A stretch of 50,388 nucleotides of DNA from Nitrincola tapanii (lineage in GTDB: Bacteria > Pseudomonadota > Gammaproteobacteria > Pseudomonadales > Balneatricaceae), in assembly GCF_008368715.1 (NCBI RefSeq), contig NZ_SMRS01000010.1, positions 1 through 50,388 of the forward strand. Direction: 5' to 3'. The translations under genes were made by a program, and so were the position numbers. Shown here one piece after another: positions 9,131 to 16,359 of this stretch; positions within the stretch are counted from its first letter, which is position 1, and each line of letters opens with the position of its first letter. The notes under the pieces are model-generated. The model had not been told where the DNA came from and searched no databases. It was given only the letters and a program-made list of their open reading frames with translations.

Positions 9131-11494
9131 TCATCGAAACCAATTTCTAAACCAACCTGCGTCTGGATCCGCGCCCGAACCACTTGGTGCCTCAGTGGGC
9201 AGGTTAAACTGACCACAATCTACACTACGCAGGGGTGCGCTCCCTTCTAAGAAGGGCAGCTGACGTGAACCTTCACAGCGAGGGTCCGAGCGCAAACCCG
9301 TCTCCTCATCGATCCAAGCATACTCTATACCTTGTGGGCGACTTGCTTGTAAGGGCGTTGGTTTTTCCGCCTTCATCAGCGCCGTCCAGACCGGCAAAGC
9401 CCCTCCTGTCGAAGTAAAAGGTAAGCGCGAATTATCATCACGACCGACCCAAACCACAGCCAAGCGATTGCCAGTATAACCGGCAAACCAACTATCACGC
9501 TGATCATTGCTGGTTCCTGTTTTCCCGGCCACATTCAAATTTGAAGGTAACTGTTGATAAATACTCCGTGCTGTCCCTTCACGCACGACCTCTTGCAAAG
9601 CATATTGAATCAGATGCACATGCTTAGCTTCGACCTGCTGACGCAACTGGAAAGGATAACGTGACAGCTCTTCGCCCTCCGCAGTTGTGACCATACGGAT
9701 CGACCGTAAAGGCATGCGAAAACCATTGGCGGCAAAGGTTTGATACATTTCAGCCACCTCTAAGGGCGACATACCCTGTGCGCCCAAGAGCAGTGAAGGG
9801 AAGGCATCCAGATGACGCTCCACGCCCAAACGCCGCATCATATCAATGACACGCGGCAATCCGATCTCCATACCTAGATGCACTGTTGATAAATTATATG
9901 AGCGCGCTAAAGCTCGATGTAAGAGCACCGTTCCATGCGTTTGACGATCAAAATTTTGTGGTGTCCAAACATCACCATTAGGCAGACGCAAGTTGATCGG
10001 CTCATCCTGCAGCGGGCTGACAAGAGTATACCCTCGTTCCAAAGCCGCTAGATAAACGGCGGGCTTCACCAGAGACCCTATCGGACGGATCGCATCCAGG
10101 CTCCGGTTAAACCCCTCAAAGCGCGTATCGCGCCCGCCCACCATCGCCAAGACTTCCCCGGTCTGCGGATCTGTCACCACGACCGCTCCCTGAAGGTCTT
10201 TACCCGCCGCACCATGACGCTGTTCCAGTGTGTTCAAAGTGGAAACCAGTGCTTGGTCAGCTCTGGACTGCACTATCGGATCCAGCGATGTAAATACCTG
10301 CAAGCCTTCCGAGCCGAGATCTTCATCACGATAATCCTTACGCAGCTGGCGTTTGACCAAATCGAGATAGGCTGGGTAAGCCCCCTTCTGCAAACTGCGA
10401 CTCTGCACCACATCCAAAGGTTTCTCTAAGCTTTGGCGTAACGCCTCTGCTGTGATCACACCCTCCTCATGCAGCAGATTTAACACGAGATTGCGCCGGG
10501 TTAAAGCCCGCTCGGGATTACGTCTCGGATCGTAAAAAGAGGGTCCCTTGACCAGGGCGACCAATAAAGCGACTTGATGCAGATCCAATTCCGGCAAAGG
10601 ACGCGAGAAATAAAACTGGCTGGCTAAACCAAAACCATGAATCGCACGCGAACCTGACTGTCCGAGATACACCTCATTCAGATAGGCTTCCAAAATCTCA
10701 TCTTTGGAATAACGCATATCCATGACCAAAGCCATCGGCAGCTCTAATAACTTACGCGACAGGGTACGTTCGGACGTGAGGTAGAAGTTTTTGATGAGCT
10801 GCTGGGTAAGAGTACTGCCTCCTTGGACAAAACGTCCGGCCCGAAAGTTTACCCAAGCGGCACGACTCATCCCTTTCAAGGAGATCCCGAAGTGACTGTA
10901 GTAGCTTCGATCTTCAACAACAATCAAAGCATCGACCAAATAATCCGGCGCATCCTGCAAACGAATCAGATCACGATCTTCATTCGTGTGCGGATAGATG
11001 CCACCAATCAACACCGGCTCCATCCGCACTAACGGCAAATCGCGACCCGCAACCTCATCACGAATACGCTGTAATCGCTCTCCCTGGAAATCAAGTACTA
11101 AGCGGCGTGGTAGCTCCGGCTCATCCGGGAAAGCAAAGCCCCGAGTGTGAATTCGCGCTCTCTGATTACCCAATTCGGCACTTCCTGGACGATTCACCGC
11201 CGGCACCAGCTGATAACCCAAACTTTGTAACTCTAAGCGCAGATCCGCCAAGGTTAGAGGCTGACCAGGATAAAGTTCTAGTGGGCGTGCATAGACCTTA
11301 GCCGGTAAAGCCCAACGCTTACCTTCAAACTTCTCACGCACTTGAGCATCGGTATACACAAGAATCACCGCCAAAAATACTGCGCCCAACAAGCTTAACT
11401 TCAGCGCTAATCCGATCAGAAAAGACCAGATAGAACGCTTTTTTGCTGAAGAGCGACGTGGACGGGATGAGGTTTTTGCTCTCTTTTTTGCCAT
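9131..11494 (-). CDS. mrcB: Penicillin-binding protein 1B, bifunctional
   Basis: Class A PBP that polymerises and cross-links peptidoglycan at the inner membrane. It is 787 aa from the chosen ATG. A short basic cytoplasmic tail and one TM helix (about 24-46) precede a UB2H-like region. The GT51 domain follows, with glutamate E194 in VVEDRSYYSHFG and GGSTLTQQ. The transpeptidase domain has SLVK (S474), SYN (S532) and KTGTS (K658). A TTG at 11518 would add eight residues and no Shine-Dalgarno supports either start. A -10-like TATACT ends only six bases before the ATG. The lipoprotein gene follows 10 bases downstream, a likely enzyme-activator operon. Confidence 0.95.
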   Translation of the reverse strand: MAKKRAKTSSRPRRSSAKKRSIWSFLIGLALKLSLLGAVFLAVILVYTDAQVREKFEGKRWALPAKVYARPLELYPGQPLTLADLRLELQSLGYQLVPAVNRPGSAELGNQRARIHTRGFAFPDEPELPRRLVLDFQGERLQRIRDEVAGRDLPLVRMEPVLIGGIYPHTNEDRDLIRLQDAPDYLVDALIVVEDRSYYSHFGISLKGMSRAAWVNFRAGRFVQGGSTLTQQLIKNFYLTSERTLSRKLLELPMALVMDMRYSKDEILEAYLNEVYLGQSGSRAIHGFGLASQFYFSRPLPELDLHQVALLVALVKGPSFYDPRRNPERALTRRNLVLNLLHEEGVITAEALRQSLEKPLDVVQSRSLQKGAYPAYLDLVKRQLRKDYRDEDLGSEGLQVFTSLDPIVQSRADQALVSTLNTLEQRHGAAGKDLQGAVVVTDPQTGEVLAMVGGRDTRFEGFNRSLDAIRPIGSLVKPAVYLAALERGYTLVSPLQDEPINLRLPNGDVWTPQNFDRQTHGTVLLHRALARSYNLSTVHLGMEIGLPRVIDMMRRLGVERHLDAFPSLLLGAQGMSPLEVAEMYQTFAANGFRMPLRSIRMVTTAEGEELSRYPFQLRQQVEAKHVHLIQYALQEVVREGTARSIYQQLPSNLNVAGKTGTSNDQRDSWFAGYTGNRLAVVWVGRDDNSRLPFTSTGGALPVWTALMKAEKPTPLQASRPQGIEYAWIDEETGLRSDPRCEGSRQLPFLEGSAPLRSVDCGQFNLPTEAPSGSGADPDAGWFRNWFR

Positions 11495-11540
11495 TAGATC
11501 AGTATAATCTCTGCTCAATAGTGGTGAAATTTGGACAACT

Positions 11541-13064
11541 ATGTTTTATGAATTGATCGAGACACTGCGTCGAGGTGAAGATTTTCCGCACCCCTGCCAC
11601 CAGATCGAAGTGATCGAAACTCATATATCTTGGTTGATTTTAACCGGCGATCTCGCCTACAAAATCAAGAAGCCCGTTAATTTTGGCTTTCTCGATTTTA
11701 CCTCATTAGAGCAGCGTCGTACCTGCTGCGAAGAGGAATTACGCCTTAACCAGCGCTTAGCGCCAGATCTGTACCAAGCCGTGATCCCTATCAGCGGCAG
11801 CACTTTAGCACCACGTCTGGGAGATGCCAGCGCACCTTTTGAATACGCCGTGCGCATGCGCCAATTTGATCCCGAGCAACGCCTAGATCGCATGCTGGCG
11901 AGACAGCTCTTTCAAGCACGCTGGATCGATCTCCTGGCAGAGCAAATTGCCGACTTTCATCAACGCATTCCGATGGTCGCGACCGACAGCCCCTGGGGTG
12001 AGCCGGAGACTCTCTGGAACCTAGTCAACGACAATTTCCAAGTCAGCCTAGCACTCCTTAAAGAGCGCGCTTTACAACCGCGCCTACGTGGATTATCGGA
12101 ACAGGTCGCTGCTGAGTTTAACCGCCTAGAAGGCGCATTACGCGAACGAAAACGTCAAGGACATGTGCGCGAGTGCCATGGCGATCTACATCTGGCAAAT
12201 ATTACCCTGTTTCAAGATGAGTTGCGCCTCTTTGACTGCATTGAGTTCAATCTGCAATTCCGCTGGATAGACACCCTTTCTGACCTTGCGTTCCTGCTAA
12301 TGGATCTCGAAGCAAATCAGCAACCCCGCTGGGCCAATCGCTGCTTAAATCGCTATCTAGAGCTAACGGGAGATTACTGCGGAGCACCGCTTCTGCACTT
12401 TTATAAAGCCTATCGCGCCATGGTTCGAGCCAAGGTCGCCTTGCTGGGTGAGCATCCTGACCCCCAAAGCTTTCAACACTACCTCGGCCTGACCGAAACC
12501 TACCTTAACCCCCAACCTGCTCGTTTATTTTTAATGAATGGGGTATCCGGCAGTGGCAAAAGCTATTTGAGTGGACAACTGGTGGAAGAGATCGGGGCGA
12601 TTCGTCTCCGCGCCGATGTTGAGCGCAAACGTTTGCACCATGAACTCTCACGCCAAGGAGAAAAACTTGAGCTTTATGGGGCGGAAATGAATCTGCGCAC
12701 CTTTAATCGCATGTATGAATTGGCTCGCGGACTGCTGCAAGCCGGTCAAACCGTTGTGATCGATGCCACGAATATTCGCCGCGGTACGCGTCAGAAATAC
12801 CTACGCTTAGCCGAAAGTCTGCAAGTGCCGGTTCGCATTATCAGCTGCCATTGCAAACAACATCTGATTGAGGCACGCCTCATGCGTCGCCAAGCGGAAG
12901 GCCGTGATGTTTCCGATGCAACCTTAGAAGTCATGCAAAAACAGCTAGACACCGCACACCCTTTAAGTAGTGAAGAAAAGCTTATGAGTCTTTCCGTTGA
13001 TACCGAGGACGATGAAGCGATTGATCAACTTCTTGCTCAACTGCGCGCTCAGAACCTTTTATAA
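11541..13064 (+). CDS. Fusion of aminoglycoside-phosphotransferase-fold and P-loop kinase domains
   Basis: A 507-aa two-domain protein. The N-terminal part (to about 320) has the kinase-like APH signature HGDLHLAN (H213, D215, H217, N220) and a following Asp in DCIEFN (D232). The C-terminal part (about 330-507) has Walker A GVSGSGKS (334-341) and a DATNIRRG segment, typical of AAA_33/zeta-toxin-like small-molecule kinases. Such fusions are widespread in Pseudomonas and relatives with no assigned substrate. Housekeeping context argues against drug resistance. It is divergent from mrcB with only 46 bp between them; a perfect TATAAT (11503-11508) lacks a clear -35. Confidence 0.85.
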   Translation: MFYELIETLRRGEDFPHPCHQIEVIETHISWLILTGDLAYKIKKPVNFGFLDFTSLEQRRTCCEEELRLNQRLAPDLYQAVIPISGSTLAPRLGDASAPFEYAVRMRQFDPEQRLDRMLARQLFQARWIDLLAEQIADFHQRIPMVATDSPWGEPETLWNLVNDNFQVSLALLKERALQPRLRGLSEQVAAEFNRLEGALRERKRQGHVRECHGDLHLANITLFQDELRLFDCIEFNLQFRWIDTLSDLAFLLMDLEANQQPRWANRCLNRYLELTGDYCGAPLLHFYKAYRAMVRAKVALLGEHPDPQSFQHYLGLTETYLNPQPARLFLMNGVSGSGKSYLSGQLVEEIGAIRLRADVERKRLHHELSRQGEKLELYGAEMNLRTFNRMYELARGLLQAGQTVVIDATNIRRGTRQKYLRLAESLQVPVRIISCHCKQHLIEARLMRRQAEGRDVSDATLEVMQKQLDTAHPLSSEEKLMSLSVDTEDDEAIDQLLAQLRAQNLL

Positions 13065-13089
13065 CCCTCCTTTAACGCACAGGCCAGGC

Positions 13090-13452
13090 ATGCAAAAAAT
13101 TTGCTTACTACAGGACTTACCCGACCAACAGGTGCGGGGGTTTGATTTGGAACAGGCCGCCATACTGGTTTATCGCCAGGGCGAAACGCTCAGAGCCTTT
13201 CACAACCTTTGCCCACATCGGGGGATTCGTCTGGAGTGGCAACCCCAGGTTTTCATGGATGTCGAACAGCAATTTATTCAGTGCGCCACGCACGGCGCTC
13301 TATTCCAACCCCTGAGCGGCGAATGCATTGCAGGCCCCTGCCCGGGTGAATTCCTGCAGCGCTTACCTATCCACCTTCAGGGGCAGGAAGTTTGGATCGA
13401 GTTCAACGCTGCGCCAAAAAAACCTGCAAGCGCTGTAACGCCTCTTCGATAA
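13090..13452 (+). CDS. Small Rieske [2Fe-2S] protein
   Basis: A 120-aa stand-alone Rieske domain with both cluster motifs: C41-P-H43-R-G and C65-A-T-H68-G. It resembles ferredoxin subunits of Rieske oxygenases and NirD-type domains, but no oxygenase partner is encoded nearby. The start is ATG at 13090, 25 bases after the upstream fusion gene; longer frames begin inside that gene and lack conserved sequence. The last 50 bases overlap, tail to tail, the end of the aminotransferase gene. Its redox partner is unknown. Confidence 0.85.
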   Translation: MQKICLLQDLPDQQVRGFDLEQAAILVYRQGETLRAFHNLCPHRGIRLEWQPQVFMDVEQQFIQCATHGALFQPLSGECIAGPCPGEFLQRLPIHLQGQEVWIEFNAAPKKPASAVTPLR

Positions 13453-14569
13453 TTTCAATCTCTTGGGTATATGCAAAACGCAGATAACGTCCTGCCTGGT
13501 GCAGGCCAAAATCGGCACCCGGTGTAATGGCTACCTGACAGGTTTCTAAGAGCTCCCAAGCGAAAGCAAAGCTATCATCGGTCAGAGCCGAAGCATCAGC
13601 ATAGATATAAAACGCGCCTTCCGGCACCGCAGGCACCTGAAAACCTAAACGCTTCAATCCCGCCAACAGATAATCACGCCGCGCAGCAAACGCATGACGA
13701 CGCTGTTCAAAGCAAGCTAACGCCGTTTCTGAAAAAGCCGCTAAGGCCGCATACTGAGCCACTGTGGGCGGCGAGATAAATAAATTCTGCGCCAGTTTTT
13801 CCATCTCCAACACAATAGATTGAGGGGCAATTAGCCAGCCTAGACGCCAACCTGTCATGCCAAAATACTTAGAAAAGCTGTTAATCACTATCGCCTCTGG
13901 CACTTCGCTCAGCACCGTGTGTGCTTCCACTCCATAGGTCAAGCCCTGGTAGATTTCATCCACCAATAACTGCCCACCCCGTGCGGCCACCTCTGCGGCA
14001 ATCTGCTGCATCTCCTCGCTCGAAACCAAAGTGCCGGTAGGATTCGAAGGCGAAGCCAGAAGCACCCCTACTGTCTTCTCATGCCAGGCCTCTTTAATCA
14101 TCTTAGCCGTGAGTTGAAAAGCCGTTTCAGGCCCCGTCGCCAGGGTTTGAGCCTTCGCACCGAGCACACGTAAGAATTGACGATTACAAGGATAACCGGG
14201 GTCGGCCATGAGCACCTCATCACCAACATCCGTTAGCCATGAGAAAGCCAGTAACAAAGCACCCGATGCACCGGGCGTCACCAGCACCTGTTCAGGCGCA
14301 ATCTGGACGCGGTAGTGTTGCGCATAGAACTCGGCAATGGCTTGGCGTAATTGTGGTAAACCCGCCGCAGGGGTATAACCGGTGCAATCGGCCCGTAAAG
14401 CCTCTTGGGCTGCGCTGATCACTTCCGGCACCGTAGGAAAGTCCGGCTCCCCGACTTCTAAATGGAGAACCTTAAAGCCTTGAGCCTCTAACTCGCCTGC
14501 CCGCTTAAGCAGATCCATCACTTTAAAAGATTCAACTTCAGCACATCGCTGACTGGCTTTTAAACGCAT
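13403..14569 (-). CDS. PLP-dependent class I/II aminotransferase
   Basis: A 388-aa fold-type I aminotransferase of the aspartate-aminotransferase superfamily. It has the EVGEPDFPTP-like segment LEVGEPDFPT, SPSNPTG, DEIYQGLTY and the PLP-lysine motif SFSKYFGMTGWRLGW. The substrate is unassigned. ATG at 14569 with AGGTG upstream was chosen; a longer frame to 14662 adds residues outside the fold. A gene of this family precedes dksA in Pseudomonas as well. The 3' end overlaps the Rieske gene by 50 bp. Confidence 0.88.
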   Translation of the reverse strand: MRLKASQRCAEVESFKVMDLLKRAGELEAQGFKVLHLEVGEPDFPTVPEVISAAQEALRADCTGYTPAAGLPQLRQAIAEFYAQHYRVQIAPEQVLVTPGASGALLLAFSWLTDVGDEVLMADPGYPCNRQFLRVLGAKAQTLATGPETAFQLTAKMIKEAWHEKTVGVLLASPSNPTGTLVSSEEMQQIAAEVAARGGQLLVDEIYQGLTYGVEAHTVLSEVPEAIVINSFSKYFGMTGWRLGWLIAPQSIVLEMEKLAQNLFISPPTVAQYAALAAFSETALACFEQRRHAFAARRDYLLAGLKRLGFQVPAVPEGAFYIYADASALTDDSFAFAWELLETCQVAITPGADFGLHQAGRYLRFAYTQEIEIIEEALQRLQVFLAQR

Positions 14570-14699
14570 TTTGCACCTATGCTTATTCAATTCAGGGTGA
14601 GAGTATACCTTGCGCCTAAAGAAAGGTGCCAAGCTTGATCCTTGAATAGGAATTCGTGGCAAGGGTCTGGTTTAATGCACTGGCATCTGGTAATTTCAC

Positions 14700-14769
14700 C
14701 GCCTTTTAAGGCGCTTGCTAACCCCATAGCAAGGCGTGAATCGACAGGTGCCACTCTAACCAGAGTTAG
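14700..14769. promoter_or_regulatory. Palindrome and hairpin cluster upstream of dksA
   Basis: Three symmetric elements stand in a row in the 241-bp gap before dksA. They are a 14-bp perfect palindrome CGCCTTTTAAGGCG (14700-14713); a stem CTTGCTA/TAGCAAG (14714-14733) extended by two pairs around a bulge; and CTAAC/GTTAG (14756-14769). None has a terminator T-run. They may be operator sites or leader structure for dksA or the divergent aminotransferase. Function is unproven. Confidence 0.4.
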
Positions 14770-14810
14770 AAACTGGGCCTTCATTTTGGTTTTTTACGAG
14801 AGGCTGTGCC

Positions 14811-15242
14811 ATGCCAACTAACCTCGATGCTCAATTGTCACATCCCGCTCCTTACCAGGTTAAAGAGGGTGAGGAGTACATGAACACTGCCCAAAAACAG
14901 CATTTCCGTGAAATTTTGCTGGCTTGGAAACAGGAGTTGATGGAAGAGGTCGACAGCACCATTACTCATTTAAAAGAAGAAGCCACCAACTTCGCCGATC
15001 CAACAGATCGCGCCAGCCAAGAAGAAGAGTTCAGCTTGGAACTGCGTACTCGCGATCGTGAGCGCAAACTCATTCGCAAGATTGATGAAGCTTTAGAGCG
15101 CCTCGAAGATGACGACTATGGCTACTGCGAAGCTTGCGGTGTTGAAATCGGCATTCGTCGTTTAGAAGCACGCCCAACCGCAACCCTGTGTATTGACTGC
15201 AAAACCCTCGCAGAAATTAAAGAAAAGCAGCTCGGCGGTTAA
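14811..15242 (+). CDS. dksA: RNA polymerase-binding transcription factor DksA
   Basis: Secondary-channel factor that works with ppGpp, especially on rRNA promoters. It is 143 aa, slightly shorter than E. coli (151). The coiled-coil tip carries the conserved acidic residues in DPTDRA (D63, D66, A68). The zinc finger is complete: C106, C109, C127 and C130 (CEAC and CIDC). ATG has AGAGG seven bases upstream. It is followed 40 bp later by gluQ, the order seen in E. coli and Pseudomonas. Confidence 0.96.
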   Translation: MPTNLDAQLSHPAPYQVKEGEEYMNTAQKQHFREILLAWKQELMEEVDSTITHLKEEATNFADPTDRASQEEEFSLELRTRDRERKLIRKIDEALERLEDDDYGYCEACGVEIGIRRLEARPTATLCIDCKTLAEIKEKQLGG

Positions 15243-15282
15243 GTCCTGCACTCATCCTAGTATTTCGGGATGATGAGTGATT

Positions 15283-16188
15283 ATGGCAGAAGCTGTTTAT
15301 TGTGGCCGTTTTGCACCCTCGCCTAGCGGCCCTTTGCATTTTGGTTCGCTGCTTGCTGCTCTGGCGAGTTTCTTAGATGCGCGACATCATCAAGGCTATT
15401 GGTTGCTGCGCATCGAAGATGTTGATCTACAACGCACACGCCCAGGAGCTGCCGATACAATTCAGCGCCAGCTTGAGCACTTAGGATTGCTCTGGGATGG
15501 TACAACACGCTTTCAAAGCCAACATTTTCCTGACTACCAAGCCGTGTTGGATGATTTATTGGCGCGACAGCTGGCCTACCCCTGCCAGTGCACGCGCAGC
15601 CAGTTGCAATCCCGACAAGCATTGGAGCGTTACGATCGCTATTGTTTAAACCAGCTTCCCCTGTCCGAATCGGCCACGGGCGCTCCAGCTTATCGGGTTA
15701 AACTTGAAGGCAGCAATCTCTCTTTCAGCGATCCGATTCAGGGCCCACTGCCTGAAGCTACCTACCCTTTAACCGATCCGATCATACGTCGTCGCGATGG
15801 TTTTTATGCCTATCAACTGGCAGTCGTTGTCGATGATCAAGCTCAAGGCATCACACATGTTGTACGTGGTGCCGATCTCTGGTCACAAACCCCACAACAA
15901 CATGCCTTGCAGCAATTGTTAAATTATACCCAACCAAACTATGCACACATTCCGTTAGTGCTTGACCACCAAGGCCGTAAATTGAGTAAACAATACCTCT
16001 CTCCTGCTTTGGAAGCCGCGCAAGCACGCCAGAATCTACTCTTAGGCTTAAGGCTCTTAGGTCAACATCCAGAGGCACAATTAGAGACTGCCTCAGTTCA
16101 GGAGATTCTAGAATGGGGTATTCAACATTGGGATTTGGACAAGATTCCTAAGTGCTTCTCCTTGCCCTATCCACAGGAGTCGCTCTAG
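15283..16188 (+). CDS. gluQ: Glutamyl-Q tRNA(Asp) synthetase
   Basis: Truncated GluRS paralogue that attaches glutamate to queuosine in tRNA-Asp. It is 301 aa (E. coli 308). It has the HIGH-like HFGS in SPSGPLHFGS, the RIEDVD motif, zinc ligands in PCQCTRSQ and YCLNQ, and the KMSKS-like KLSKQ. It lacks the GluRS anticodon-binding domain, as expected. ATG at 15283 is preferred over a GTG at 15277. The stop is immediately followed by the ATG of the small cbrX-like gene. Confidence 0.94.
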   Translation: MAEAVYCGRFAPSPSGPLHFGSLLAALASFLDARHHQGYWLLRIEDVDLQRTRPGAADTIQRQLEHLGLLWDGTTRFQSQHFPDYQAVLDDLLARQLAYPCQCTRSQLQSRQALERYDRYCLNQLPLSESATGAPAYRVKLEGSNLSFSDPIQGPLPEATYPLTDPIIRRRDGFYAYQLAVVVDDQAQGITHVVRGADLWSQTPQQHALQQLLNYTQPNYAHIPLVLDHQGRKLSKQYLSPALEAAQARQNLLLGLRLLGQHPEAQLETASVQEILEWGIQHWDLDKIPKCFSLPYPQESL

Positions 16189-16359
16189 ATGTACCCACAT
16201 CGCTTGCTCTTGATGTTTCTTTTTGTCGCTTTTTTATTACTGCCCGCCGTGATGGATCTCTGGTTATTTTCAGCGTCCAGCTGGCCGATACCCTATATTA
16301 TTTGGTTTGCGCTGATTCTTTTCACCGCACTTATGAGTCACCGTCACCATGATCTCTGA
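16189..16359 (+). CDS. cbrX: Small membrane protein upstream of cbrA (CbrX-like)
   Basis: A 56-aa frame whose ATG directly follows the gluQ stop and whose TGA overlaps the cbrA start by 11 bases. It encodes two hydrophobic helices (about residues 5-22 and 33-49) around a short polar turn, then a His-rich tail (HRHHDL). In Pseudomonas a small gene in this exact place, cbrX, is translationally coupled to cbrA. Position, size and topology match; residue-level homology was not tested. The stop/start overlap suggests coupling here too. Confidence 0.75.
   Translation: MYPHRLLLMFLFVAFLLLPAVMDLWLFSASSWPIPYIIWFALILFTALMSHRHHDL

Noticed and set aside
11541-13064. Aminoglycoside-resistance gene
   Set aside because: The APH-fold signature is present, but the protein is a housekeeping-type fusion with a P-loop kinase domain, found widely in Pseudomonas relatives, with no resistance or mobile context.
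14587-14784. 65-codon minus-strand frame upstream of dksA
   Set aside because: It overlaps the aminotransferase 5' region and the palindrome cluster, and shows no protein-like conservation.
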